Made by a program: the position numbers and the translations under genes
The notes under the pieces: model-generated
Database searches by the model: none
What the model was told of the DNA's origin: nothing
What the model saw: the letters and a program-made list of their open reading frames with translations, nothing else
Assembly (NCBI GenBank): GCA_040387055.1
Contig: JAZKEM010000094.1
Coordinates: 1-45,498, forward strand
Direction: 5' to 3'
From: Stenotrophobium sp040387055
GTDB lineage: Bacteria; Pseudomonadota; Gammaproteobacteria; Nevskiales; Nevskiaceae
DNA: 45,498 bases
In this document: positions 22,507 to 30,766 of the stretch, in pieces
Layout: each line of letters opens with the position of its first letter
How positions within the stretch are numbered: position 1 is the stretch's first letter

Positions 22507-24036
22507 ATGAAAATGTTTCGTTTACTCACAGGCATGATCGCGCTGGTTATGATCATGCTGACCGGCTGCAGCACTCAAAGCCCTGATTTTTCGTCGCAGC
22601 TATTGAGTCTAACTGTTACCTCGACCGCTGTTGGCCCTAATACGTCAACGACAAATGTCGGTATTGGTGATCAGATTCAATTTACGACTACGGGCACTTG
22701 CTCGACGCCTCCCGGTTCTACGACCACTTCGGTGCCATGCACCCCTAGCAATGTGACTTGGACCGTGGACAATGATGCTGCAGGTAGCATCGACGAAAAC
22801 GGACTCTTCACCGCTGGCCCTGGTCAGGGCTCGGTCATTGTGACGGGTACGAGCGATGGTCAAAGCGATGATTCTGCCCCCATCGTTGTTGGCCCTCCAG
22901 CACTTCGCTCATTAGTGATCACCACTCCAGCAACACCGGCAACGATTGCACAGGGCGCGACTCAGAATTACATCGTCAAAGGCGTTTATTCGGATGGTGT
23001 AACCCGTGACCTCGATCCGGCGGTAACTGCGATTGCTTGGGATTCCAGTGATGATGGCGTTGCTTCGATCACTCCGACGACGGGCAATACCATCACAGCA
23101 AAAGGTGAGAGTCAGGGCACTTCGACAATTACGGCAAGCTCGCCTGGCGTTACTTCTGCGACGCAGCTGTTGACGATCAATGGCTCCACTTTGGTGAGCC
23201 TTGCAGGTATTGCGCTTGACCCAGCAACCGCTTCAGTTGCTGTTGGTGCATCTGCAACTTATAAGCTAAATGGTAACTTCAGCGATGGCTCGGTACAGGC
23301 GATTCCTAACTCGGATATCGATTGGACTGCGAATGATGTAACGATTGCAGAGCTCACCGCTGCTGCTGCTGACAACAAGGTTTCCGCCAAGGGTCTGAAG
23401 AAAGGCACGGCAACTATTACCGGTGCGCTGAAGGCTGGAGTTGCCCCTGGAATTGTCGGCGCTGCCAATCGTGCCAAGAGCGGTACCTTGGTTGTGTTTG
23501 ACGCCTTCTGCAGCACCCCATTGATTGCACCGACGGCTACGACGGAATCGGCTACCGACGCACTCTGCTTGTTGTGCAGCGTTGCTGATGAAACGAATGT
23601 TATCGATGGCGATCCTCTGAACTTTGCTTCCTTGAACAGCACGGTAGGTCTGCTGTTTAGCAATGTGTCGCTGACCGTCAACAGCAATGCAGCTGACTTT
23701 GCTGCAGGTCAAACGGCAGGCTTTATTATCGGCCGCCCGGCTGGCGCTCTGCTTTCGGCAGAAGTGCTGTCGCAGCTCACCATCTCAACGCTGCGTGATG
23801 GCGCTGTGCAGGAGAGCTTGACCACTGGTGGCGGTGGCATTCTGCCTCCGTTGCTTCGTCTGACCTTGTTGGGCTTGCTGGGCGAAAGCAACACGGCATT
23901 GCTCAGCATCACGACGACGCTGCCATACGACGCGGTTCGCCTCACCTTCGGCACGGGCGTCGCCAGTGCATTGACCTCAACGCAAGTGTTTGCAGCTTGC
24001 GGCACGGTTGATCTCACGGCATTGCCAACTCCGTAA
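22507..24036 (+). CDS. Lipoprotein with tandem bacterial Ig-like domains
   Basis: This 509-residue secreted protein begins with a lipoprotein signal: a hydrophobic helix and lipobox LTGC with Cys21 as lipidation site. Three beta-sandwich domains of the bacterial Ig-like type (BIG2-like) follow at about residues 30-130, 131-225 and 228-315, seen as recurring patterns such as GVYSDGVTRDLDP...AWDSSDDGVASI and GNFSDGSVQAIP...DWTANDVTIAEL, each ending in GT-rich strands (GTSTITASSPG, GTATITGAL). The C-terminal 180 residues (330-509) form a separate Cys-containing domain with a GGGGILPPLLRL segment that I do not recognise. It has a ribosome site (GAGGAA) upstream and a strong terminator downstream, so it is monocistronic. 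Its function is unknown; surface adhesion or a structural envelope role is possible. Confidence 0.78.
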   Translation: MKMFRLLTGMIALVMIMLTGCSTQSPDFSSQLLSLTVTSTAVGPNTSTTNVGIGDQIQFTTTGTCSTPPGSTTTSVPCTPSNVTWTVDNDAAGSIDENGLFTAGPGQGSVIVTGTSDGQSDDSAPIVVGPPALRSLVITTPATPATIAQGATQNYIVKGVYSDGVTRDLDPAVTAIAWDSSDDGVASITPTTGNTITAKGESQGTSTITASSPGVTSATQLLTINGSTLVSLAGIALDPATASVAVGASATYKLNGNFSDGSVQAIPNSDIDWTANDVTIAELTAAAADNKVSAKGLKKGTATITGALKAGVAPGIVGAANRAKSGTLVVFDAFCSTPLIAPTATTESATDALCLLCSVADETNVIDGDPLNFASLNSTVGLLFSNVSLTVNSNAADFAAGQTAGFIIGRPAGALLSAEVLSQLTISTLRDGAVQESLTTGGGGILPPLLRLTLLGLLGESNTALLSITTTLPYDAVRLTFGTGVASALTSTQVFAACGTVDLTALPTP

Positions 24037-24061
24037 ATTTGTAAATCAGTAGTACACAAAA

Positions 24062-24084
24062 GGGCGCCGAAAGGCGCCCTTTTT
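24062..24084 (+). terminator. Rho-independent terminator after the Ig-like lipoprotein gene
   Basis: A 7-bp GC stem (GGGCGCC / GGCGCCC) with a stable GAAA tetraloop is followed by five T and preceded by A residues. It lies 25 bases after the stop codon. Confidence 0.93.
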
Positions 24085-24197
24085 GTTGGGCGTAACAGCG
24101 TTAAAAATCGTTTTATCGTATTGGTGAAGTGGGTTCATGCCTTATCTAAGATTGCTCTGTGGCAGTATCCAAATGCATTGAACGACGAGAAAAGCAA

Positions 24198-25025
24198 ATG
24201 GCCGCACCTATTACTAAGCGCGTAGAAACTGTTCTTGGCTACATTAATATTCAGGTTTCGGGCAGCGGCCCCGCGATGCTTTGCTGGCCTAGTTTGTTAA
24301 TGAACGGCCAAATGTGGCGCGCGCAGGCGGAGCATTTTTCTGGGCGCTACACCGTGGTGCTGATTGATTCTCCTGGGCACGGCGCGAGTGAAGCCTTACG
24401 CCGACATTTCACGATGGACGATTGCGCGCGTTGTCTTGTACAGATTCTTGATGCCTTACAAATTCAGGATTGTGTTTTGCTGGGCAATTCCTGGGGCGGA
24501 ATGATGGGCGGTGTTTTCGCTGCGCTCTATCCTGAGCGTGCGCGCGCTGCGATTTTGATGAACTGTACGGCGTCTGCAGTGGGCTGGTCGCAGAGGTTCG
24601 AATTTCTAGCCATGACGGCGGTACTTCGTCACTGCAATAAATTCCCGATGTTCATGGCGCAGCGTGCTGTGCGTGCTTTTGCTGGGGAAACGACAGAAAA
24701 AACTAAACCAGATGTTGTGAAATTTATTCGCGATACCGTCTCGGCTGTTGATCCGCGATCGGTGCACTGGGCGATTCGAAGTGTTGTTCCATATCGAACG
24801 GATCGTCACGTGCAACTGCAAGCCATCAAATGCCCCGTACTTGTGCTGGCGGGAGAAGAGGATCGTACTTTTCCTGTGCCTGAAACCAAGGCGATGGCGG
24901 ATGCGATTCCTAATAGTCAGTTTGTTGTGTTGCCGCGCATTGGGCATTTGGCTGCGCTGGAATCTCCAGCAGTGGTCAATGAAGTGATTGATCGGTTTCT
25001 TGCTGGGGTTCTTGCAAGAAATTGA
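24198..25025 (+). CDS. Alpha/beta-hydrolase family protein
   Basis: This 275-residue cytoplasmic hydrolase has the fold's catalytic set: nucleophile elbow GNSWGG with Ser98, a likely acid in LAGEEDRTFPVP, and His in IGHLAALESP near the end. The oxyanion strand near residues 25-33 and DSPGHGASE (58-66) fit esterases and enol-lactone hydrolases. I chose the ATG at 24198; a GTG at 24159 would add 13 residues with no family resemblance. The substrate cannot be told from sequence. It stands alone between two terminators, with a long hairpin spanning its stop codon. Confidence 0.78.
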   Translation: MAAPITKRVETVLGYINIQVSGSGPAMLCWPSLLMNGQMWRAQAEHFSGRYTVVLIDSPGHGASEALRRHFTMDDCARCLVQILDALQIQDCVLLGNSWGGMMGGVFAALYPERARAAILMNCTASAVGWSQRFEFLAMTAVLRHCNKFPMFMAQRAVRAFAGETTEKTKPDVVKFIRDTVSAVDPRSVHWAIRSVVPYRTDRHVQLQAIKCPVLVLAGEEDRTFPVPETKAMADAIPNSQFVVLPRIGHLAALESPAVVNEVIDRFLAGVLARN

Positions 25026-25057
25026 GAGAGTTGTTTCTGCGCAATTTCTTCTTGCAA
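25012..25057. repeat. Long imperfect hairpin across the end of the hydrolase gene
   Basis: TTGCAAGAAATTG (25012-25024) pairs with CAATTTCTTCTTGCAA (25042-25057), leaving a three-base bulge and a 17-base loop. It includes the stop codon region. It has no T-tract, so it is more likely an RNA stability or 3'-end element than a rho-independent terminator. Confidence 0.5.
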
Positions 25058-25180
25058 AGGTTGTGAGCGAGGAGGGAGTACCACTCCTGCGCGTCCTGTC
25101 TAAAGAGCTCATCTAGTTCGCCGACCGCGTCGCTCCATGCATCCTGCATCCGCGACGTACAGGCCATCCATGGCCATAAA

Positions 25181-25207
25181 AAAACCCGCCGGGTTAGGGC
25201 GGGTTTT
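25181..25207 (-). terminator. Rho-independent terminator for the second OmpA gene
   Basis: A stem AAAACCCGCC / GGCGGGTTTT with a seven-base loop lies just downstream of the OmpA gene on the minus strand. The bases between the stop and this hairpin resemble those after OmpA copy 1 (shared TTACATCAA segment), so the duplication included the terminator. It may also stop transcription from the hydrolase side. Confidence 0.87.
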
Positions 25208-25224
25208 AGTTACATCAACTTTAC

Positions 25225-26940
25225 TTACTCAAGAACTTTCAGCTCAACGCGACGATTGTTTTCGCGGCCGGCTTCGGTTTCGTTGGTGTCGATTGGGCGG
25301 GTCTTGCCGTAGCCGACTGGGCTGAGGCGCTTGACTTCAACGCCCTTGCCACCCAAATAGACCTTCACAGCAATCGCACGCTTCTCAGACAGGCCGAGGT
25401 TGTAGGCGTCGGTACCGATGTAGTCGGTGTGACCCTGAACTTCGACGTTAACTTCTGGATAGGCCTTCAGCGTTTCGCCAACCTGGTTCAGGATTTCCTT
25501 AGCAGCTGGGGTCAGGCGGTCGGAGTCGAATTCAAACTTCACGCCTTTGAGGATGAAGCTGTGCTCAACTGCGCAGCCGTGTTCGTCAACCTGTTCGCCC
25601 GGACGTGGACGGCGGCAGTCACCTTTCAGTGCGCAACCATTTGGAAGTACCTTGGCGCCAGCTGGCGTGTTCGGGCACTCGTCTTGGTCGTCTGGAATGC
25701 CGTCGCCATCGCTATCGAGTGGGCAACCATCTGGACCAACCTTCTGACCCACTGGGGTCTTCGGGCACTTGTCGAGGTAGTCAGGAACGCCGTCGCCATC
25801 GCTATCGGCTGATGGGCAGCCATTAGCGTCAACTTGCACGCCCTTCGGAGTGTTCGGGCACTTGTCGAGGTAATCCGGCACGCCGTCACCGTCGGAATCA
25901 ACTACGCAACCTTCAGCATTAACGACTGCACCTTTCGCTGTGCCTGGGCACTTGTCGAGGTAGTCAGGAACGCCGTCGCCATCGGTATCAAGCGGGCAGC
26001 CTTCGAGATTGACCTGCACGCCTTTTGGAGTGTTCGGGCACTTGTCGAGACGATCTGGCACGCCGTCGCCATCTTTGTCACCAACATCACGGCCGAATTC
26101 ACCAAACAGATACTTCAGGCCAAGACCGATCTGCTGTGCTTTGTAATCGCTTTGCTGCGACGTCTGTGTAGCGGATCCGCCGACAATGGTCGTGGTTTCA
26201 AACGTTGGCTGGCCTGCAACGACATAGCGGTAGTCAAGTGACAGTGCCAGTTTGCTGGTTGCCCAGAAATTCAGACCGCCACCCAATTGATAGGTAAAGG
26301 TCGTGTCATTAGCGCTGCTGCCGTCGCTTTCGAGTTTGCTCAGCTGGGCGCCAACACCGCCGCCCAAGTAAGGCGTGACAGGTATGCCGAAATCAAAGTC
26401 GAACCAAGCATTCGCCATCGCACGGTAGGCGGTGATCGAAGTGTTGTTCACTGGAACGTCGACGCCGCCAAGCGTAAACGTCTTGAGGTCGTTCTGCGTA
26501 TACGCAAAGTTCAATTCAGGACGGAAGCCGCCGTTGAACATGTAACCCAGCGAGAAGCCGCCGCCGAAGCTGTTTTTGAACGTTGCGTTAGTTGGAGCGG
26601 TGACCGTTTGCGTGGTGGTCGAGCCAGGCGTGCCGCCAGCTGGTGCAATCACGCAAAGGGTGAGGGCGGTGAGGCCACTCGGAATCAGTACGTTAAGAGG
26701 GTCGAGCAAGCCGCCCAGAACTGCCGTGCTACCAGCTGGGCAAACGCCGCCAACAGGTGCAACGGTGTTGGTAGCGGTTGTTGTGGCAGTGCCATCAGCA
26801 TCTTTTACTTTTGAGCTGAAGCCTTCAATGCCGAAATACCAACCTGGATCGACTTGTGCTGCTGCCGTAACGCCTGAATAGGCGGTAACAGCCATCCCTA
26901 ATGCTGCAAGAGCAAAAACTTTTTGAAACTTGATCGTCAT
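25225..26940 (-). CDS. OmpA-family outer membrane protein with thrombospondin-3 repeats (copy 2)
   Basis: This 571-residue paralogue of the gene at 20742 has a signal peptide ending near residue 28 (VTAAAQ), a barrel domain to about residue 285, five thrombospondin-3 repeats (288-445), the same Cys-rich hinge, and an OmpA domain differing from copy 1 at only about four residues. The barrel is unrelated enough to be a separate module. It contains an insertion at about 46-120 rich in Thr, Ala and Gly with two cysteines (Cys67, Cys96) that probably forms a long surface loop. GGGGA lies about six bases before the ATG. A perfect 14-bp palindrome lies 21 bases upstream of the start. It probably binds peptidoglycan like copy 1. 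Confidence 0.92.
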   Translation of the reverse strand: MTIKFQKVFALAALGMAVTAYSGVTAAAQVDPGWYFGIEGFSSKVKDADGTATTTATNTVAPVGGVCPAGSTAVLGGLLDPLNVLIPSGLTALTLCVIAPAGGTPGSTTTQTVTAPTNATFKNSFGGGFSLGYMFNGGFRPELNFAYTQNDLKTFTLGGVDVPVNNTSITAYRAMANAWFDFDFGIPVTPYLGGGVGAQLSKLESDGSSANDTTFTYQLGGGLNFWATSKLALSLDYRYVVAGQPTFETTTIVGGSATQTSQQSDYKAQQIGLGLKYLFGEFGRDVGDKDGDGVPDRLDKCPNTPKGVQVNLEGCPLDTDGDGVPDYLDKCPGTAKGAVVNAEGCVVDSDGDGVPDYLDKCPNTPKGVQVDANGCPSADSDGDGVPDYLDKCPKTPVGQKVGPDGCPLDSDGDGIPDDQDECPNTPAGAKVLPNGCALKGDCRRPRPGEQVDEHGCAVEHSFILKGVKFEFDSDRLTPAAKEILNQVGETLKAYPEVNVEVQGHTDYIGTDAYNLGLSEKRAIAVKVYLGGKGVEVKRLSPVGYGKTRPIDTNETEAGRENNRRVELKVLE

Positions 26941-26961
26941 GTGTATCCCCAGTGCGACGCG

Positions 26962-26975
26962 TTACTAATTAGTAA
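26962..26975. promoter_or_regulatory. Perfect 14-bp palindrome upstream of OmpA copy 2
   Basis: TTACTAATTAGTAA reads the same on both strands and lies in the AT-rich leader just upstream of the OmpA start (26940). Position and symmetry fit a regulator site within the promoter or leader. No regulator can be named. Confidence 0.42.
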
Positions 26976-27058
26976 TTAAGCTTGTTATTTTTATTGGATC
27001 GAATAGTAACACTGGCTTGATTAATTCTGCAAACGCATCCGTTACATATTTTTTCTTA

Positions 27059-27073
27059 TTAATCAGTGATTAA
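27059..27073. repeat. AT-rich inverted repeat in the OmpA2/acyl-CoA dehydrogenase gap
   Basis: TTAATCA-G-TGATTAA is a perfect 7-bp inverted repeat with a one-base centre in a low-GC stretch between two minus-strand genes. There is no T-tract of note on either side, so a terminator is unlikely; it may be a protein site upstream of OmpA copy 2. Confidence 0.35.
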
Positions 27074-27129
27074 GAAAAGGGTTTTAATGTAAATAATTGA
27101 GCGATAAGTAACTGATTGCTTAACAGGGA

Positions 27130-28275
27130 TTAATAACCGAGCTGTCGTGCGGCTAAGTCCTTCATGATTTCTTGCGAGCCGCCGCCAATAGTTAGCACTT
27201 TCGTTTCTCGATAAATGCGATCCACTTTGCTCCCGCGCAAATAACCCGCGCCGCCAAAAATTTGCATCGCTTCATTCGCAACGTATTCAAGATTCGTCGT
27301 TGCAAAATTCTTCAGCATGCAAACTTCTGCAATCGGCATCTGCTTCTGTGTGACACGCCAAGTAAGAATATCCAGATTAGCTTTGATTGCTTCAACACGC
27401 GTTTGCATATCGATCAATTTGTGACGAATGACTTGGTTGCGAATAAGTGGTTTGCCAAAAGTCGTTCGTTCGCGCGCATAGACAAGTGATTCCTCGTAGC
27501 AAACTTTTGCGAAGGCATAGGCCTGTGCAGCGAGCATGATGCGTTCGTTATTAAAGTTCATCATGATCGCCATGAAGCCCGCGTTTTCTGGGCCAATGCG
27601 ATTCGTAACAGGTACGCGACAATTATCGAAATACAGCGTTGCGGTATCTGAGCACCACCAACCCATTTTTTGCAGCGGCGTACGCGTAAAGCCTGGCGTG
27701 CCGGCTTCAATCACGACGAGCGAAACACCGCCCATGCCATCGCCACCTGTGCGTACGGCAGTAGTGATGTAATCGGCACGCATGCCTGAAGTGATGAAAG
27801 TTTTTGAACCGTTGATGACATAGTGATCGCCATCGCGCACGGCACGAGTTTTGAGATTGGCAACGTCTGAACCGCCACTGGGTTCGGTGATCGCAAGCGC
27901 TGCGATCTTGTCGCCAGCAATCACAGGCGATGCAAATTTCAATTTCTGTTCGTGCGTGCCAGTGTGAATGATGGGTGGTGTGCCGATGCCGTGTGACATC
28001 AGGCTTGCAATTAAACCACCGCTGCCAGCGCGCGCGAGTTCTTCGGTGAGCACAATGCCATAGAACAAATCTGCGCCATCGGTGCCACCGTATTCTTCAG
28101 GAAATCCAACTTGTAGTAGTCCAGCCTCTGCAGCTTTCTTATGCAGTTCACGCGGCAGTTCTTCTGCGCTTTCCCACTGGTCAATGAAAGGTGCACACTC
28201 GCGATCAACAAAACGTCGAACCTGTGTGCGAAATGCTTCGTGCTCTTCAGTGTAGAACGGGCTTTTTGTAGTCAT
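27130..28275 (-). CDS. Acyl-CoA dehydrogenase
   Basis: This 381-residue flavoprotein is an ETF-linked acyl-CoA dehydrogenase. It has LAITEPSGGSDVANLKT (127-143), GSKTFITSGMRADY (156-169) and a C-terminal RIYRETKVLTIGGGSQEIM. The Glu of the YEGT-type loop used by medium-chain enzymes is missing (GGG). Glu244 in FNNERIM is the probable catalytic base, as in isovaleryl- and long-chain-type enzymes. It is divergent from the acyl-CoA synthetase at 28391, with a 115-base gap, suggesting joint control and a shared acyl substrate. Chain length and branching preference cannot be read out. Confidence 0.88.
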   Translation of the reverse strand: MTTKSPFYTEEHEAFRTQVRRFVDRECAPFIDQWESAEELPRELHKKAAEAGLLQVGFPEEYGGTDGADLFYGIVLTEELARAGSGGLIASLMSHGIGTPPIIHTGTHEQKLKFASPVIAGDKIAALAITEPSGGSDVANLKTRAVRDGDHYVINGSKTFITSGMRADYITTAVRTGGDGMGGVSLVVIEAGTPGFTRTPLQKMGWWCSDTATLYFDNCRVPVTNRIGPENAGFMAIMMNFNNERIMLAAQAYAFAKVCYEESLVYARERTTFGKPLIRNQVIRHKLIDMQTRVEAIKANLDILTWRVTQKQMPIAEVCMLKNFATTNLEYVANEAMQIFGGAGYLRGSKVDRIYRETKVLTIGGGSQEIMKDLAARQLGY

Positions 28276-28314
28276 TATGATTACCGTAATCTTGAGATGA
28301 ATCTATCGAGCTCG

Positions 28315-28356
28315 GAACATATCCCCTCGGTTGCGATAACTGCAAGCGGTATGTTC
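28315..28356. promoter_or_regulatory. Inverted repeat in the divergent dehydrogenase/synthetase promoter region
   Basis: GAACATA (28315-28321) and TATGTTC (28350-28356) form a perfect 7-bp inverted repeat with 28 bases between the arms. It is centred in the gap between the divergent acyl-CoA dehydrogenase and acyl-CoA synthetase genes and could be a double half-site for a regulator. Confidence 0.3.
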
Positions 28357-28390
28357 ACAGTAAAAATAATTACCAGAGGAGTGTGGCTTT

Positions 28391-30049
28391 ATGGTGTCGA
28401 AAGAACAGAGTCTGCCTTTGCAGCGTGTGTATCACTGGGAACAAGTGCGTGCGCATGACGTTTATCTGACGCAGCCTATGGAAGGCGGTGCCGTACGCGA
28501 CTACACATGGTCACAAGCTGTTGGTGAAGCACGTCGCATGGCTGCGTATCTCAAAGCAAAAGGTTGGGAACCCGGGACGCGCGTTGGCATTCTTTCCAAG
28601 AACTGCGCGTGGTGGATCATGTCTGATCTCGCGATCTGGATGGCCGGTTATGTCAGCGTGCCGCTCTATCCAACGCTCACCGCAGAGAGCGTGAGACAGG
28701 TTCTAGAGCACTCGGAAGCTAAGGCTTGTTTCATTGGCAAGCTAGATGAATGGCCGCAAATGAAATCGGGTGTGCCAGATTCTGTTCACTGTATTTCTTA
28801 TCCGGCGTCACCCAAAAATGATTATGCGACTTGGGATGACATTGTTAAAAAAACCGCGCCGATTGATGGTAATCCCACACGCGCAGCCGATGAGCTCGCG
28901 ACGATTATCTATACATCTGGCACCACTGGAATGCCGAAGGGTGTGATGCATAGCTTCAAAACATTTTTGGTTGCCGCATCAACGGTGGCCGACAGCTTCA
29001 GCATTACGCCAAATGAACGCATGCTTTCGCATTTGCCGCTATCGCACGTGGCGGAACGTTGGGCGATTGAGGCGGGTTCGTTTTACTGTGGGTTCCGTAT
29101 TTTCTTTGCGGAATCTTTGGATACTTTTGCGCGCGATCTTCGTTCGGCTAAGCCCACGGTTTTTGCGACGGTGCCACGGTTATGGACCAAGTTTCAACAA
29201 GGCGTTTTCGCCAAGATGCCGAAGAAGCGTTTGGATTTTCTATTCAGCCTACCTGTGCTTGGCGGAGTGTTCAAAAAGAAAATTCTCAAAGCAGTTGGCT
29301 TTGAACACACGCGCTTTGCAATGGGTGGTGCGGCGCCGATGCCGCCGTCGCTGATTAACTGGTATCGCTCGCTTGGCCTCGAATTGTTAGAGGCTTATGG
29401 CATGACGGAAAACTTCGGCATGTCGCACGGTTCCATGCCGGGCGAAGGCCGCGTCGGCTATGTCGGTAAGCCTTGGCCTGGTGTTGAGTGCAAGCTCAGC
29501 GAAATTGGCGAGGTGTTGGTGCGTAGCCCAAGCAATATGCTCGGCTATTTTCGTGAGCCAGAAAAAACGCGAGAAGTGTTGAGTGAAGATGGTTGGCTCA
29601 AGACTGGCGACCTCGGTGCATTTGATGAGGCTGGGCGTTTGCGCATTACGGGGCGTGCGAAAGAAATTTTCAAAACCTCGAAGGGAAAATACGTTGCGCC
29701 AGCGCCAATCGAGAGCAAGCTCAGCGCGCTGTCCGCGATTGAAGCGCTATGTGTTGCCGGTGCTAATTATGGTCAGCCCTGTGCATTGGTGATGTTGGCG
29801 CCTGATGCTGCCAAACAAGATCGTGCAGCGTTGACGACGCAGTTAAAAGCTCAGCTCGAAAGCGTTAACGCCACACTTGATCCACACGAGCAGCTCGACT
29901 TCCTGGTTGTCGTGAAAGACAACTGGACTGTCGAAAACGGCTTTATCACGCCGACGCTCAAGATCAAGCGCAACGTTGTTGAAACGGCATACGGACCGTT
30001 TCTCGATGCTTGGTATAAGCAGCGACAGCCAGTGATCTGGCAGGAATAA
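28391..30049 (+). CDS. AMP-dependent long-chain acyl-CoA synthetase
   Basis: This 552-residue ligase activates a carboxylic acid with ATP and CoA. The AMP-binding signature is IIYTSGTTGMPKG, followed by LEAYGMTENFG, and GWLKTGDLGAFDEAGRLRITGRAKEIFKTSKGKYVAP near the hinge (GRAKEIFK region). The C-terminal GFITPTLKIKR carries the lysine used for adenylation. The KYVAPAPIE and long-chain-like layout point to fatty acyl-CoA synthetases of the FAA1 type. The ATG at 28391 has GAGGAG about ten bases upstream. It is divergently paired with an acyl-CoA dehydrogenase. An Atu-type synthetase (AtuH) is missing from the carboxylase cluster, and this enzyme could in principle fill that role. Confidence 0.88.
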   Translation: MVSKEQSLPLQRVYHWEQVRAHDVYLTQPMEGGAVRDYTWSQAVGEARRMAAYLKAKGWEPGTRVGILSKNCAWWIMSDLAIWMAGYVSVPLYPTLTAESVRQVLEHSEAKACFIGKLDEWPQMKSGVPDSVHCISYPASPKNDYATWDDIVKKTAPIDGNPTRAADELATIIYTSGTTGMPKGVMHSFKTFLVAASTVADSFSITPNERMLSHLPLSHVAERWAIEAGSFYCGFRIFFAESLDTFARDLRSAKPTVFATVPRLWTKFQQGVFAKMPKKRLDFLFSLPVLGGVFKKKILKAVGFEHTRFAMGGAAPMPPSLINWYRSLGLELLEAYGMTENFGMSHGSMPGEGRVGYVGKPWPGVECKLSEIGEVLVRSPSNMLGYFREPEKTREVLSEDGWLKTGDLGAFDEAGRLRITGRAKEIFKTSKGKYVAPAPIESKLSALSAIEALCVAGANYGQPCALVMLAPDAAKQDRAALTTQLKAQLESVNATLDPHEQLDFLVVVKDNWTVENGFITPTLKIKRNVVETAYGPFLDAWYKQRQPVIWQE

Positions 30050-30061
30050 CGGAAAGTTTAA

Positions 30062-30089
30062 GCGCCGCTATTTTCTACTTTGGCGGCGC
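30062..30089. terminator. Weak bidirectional hairpin between convergent genes
   Basis: GCGCCGC (30062-30068) pairs with GCGGCGC (30083-30089) around a 14-base loop. It lies after the acyl-CoA synthetase stop and overlaps the last codons of the convergent glutathione S-transferase gene. T-tracts are poor, so termination would be inefficient. Confidence 0.4.
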
Positions 30090-30674
30090 GTCTTTCGCTA
30101 GGCCGGCTGTACGCGCGGGACGATCAGCACAGCGATTCAAATAAGAATCTACTGGCTCGCCCGCCGGTAAAGTCTGGCGTGCAAAAGCACCGAGGCTTGC
30201 GAGCAAAATATCTACAGCAGAAAATTTTTCGCCAAGCAAATAAGGGCTTTTTTCCAAGGCCGTGACCAAGCGCTGATGCATTTCAGTCGTGCCACGGAAA
30301 GTGCGACGCAACACTGCGTTATCGCCGAGACCTGCGAACTGAAAATTCACCACTGGCTCAATCACGCCGCTGTAATACGCCAGCCAGCTTAAGTACTCAC
30401 CGCGCAATGGATCGCCCACTTGCGGACCGATGCCTGCTTTCGGAAACAGATCCGTCAAATATAAGGCGATGGCGGAGGATTCGGTGATCAGTGCGCCGTC
30501 ATGAACCAGCGCGGGCACTTTTTTATCCGGATGCGGATTGCCGTCATCTGGTCCGCTGCTACCGTCCTGCCGCGTGATGCTGGAATAGACGATCTTGTAG
30601 TCGGCGCCGAGTTCTTCGAGCAGCCACAGGAAACGTGTCGAGCGTGACTGAGTAGCGTGATAGAGCGTGAGCAT
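30075..30674 (-). CDS. Glutathione S-transferase family protein
   Basis: This 199-residue protein has the thioredoxin-like N-terminal domain (LYHATQSRSTRFLWLLEELG, then KVPALVHDG and ITESSAIALYL, where the Glu-Ser pair binds glutathione) and the all-helical C-terminal domain (YLLGEKFSAVDILLAS). Ser10-Ser12 may serve as the activating hydroxyl, as in many bacterial beta/theta-like members. The role could be detoxification or a reductive step; no substrate can be assigned. The 92-base gap to folD contains no clear terminator. Confidence 0.87.
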   Translation of the reverse strand: MLTLYHATQSRSTRFLWLLEELGADYKIVYSSITRQDGSSGPDDGNPHPDKKVPALVHDGALITESSAIALYLTDLFPKAGIGPQVGDPLRGEYLSWLAYYSGVIEPVVNFQFAGLGDNAVLRRTFRGTTEMHQRLVTALEKSPYLLGEKFSAVDILLASLGAFARQTLPAGEPVDSYLNRCADRPARTAGLAKDAPPK

Positions 30675-30766
30675 GAGCGATCTCCGATTTTGTCGGCAGC
30701 TTATCAGGCCGACGACAGTTCATTGGCGCGAATCGCTCAAGCGTTTAGAAGACGCTCTTCGCGATC

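Noticed and set aside
24606..25112. A 168-codon minus-strand frame across the hydrolase gene.
   Set aside because: It has no domain and covers a hydrolase with a complete catalytic triad on the other strand.
30692..30716. A hairpin (GTCGGC / GCCGAC) between glutathione S-transferase and folD as a folD terminator.
   Set aside because: The stem is only six pairs with a long loop and a weak T-run, so it is not supported.
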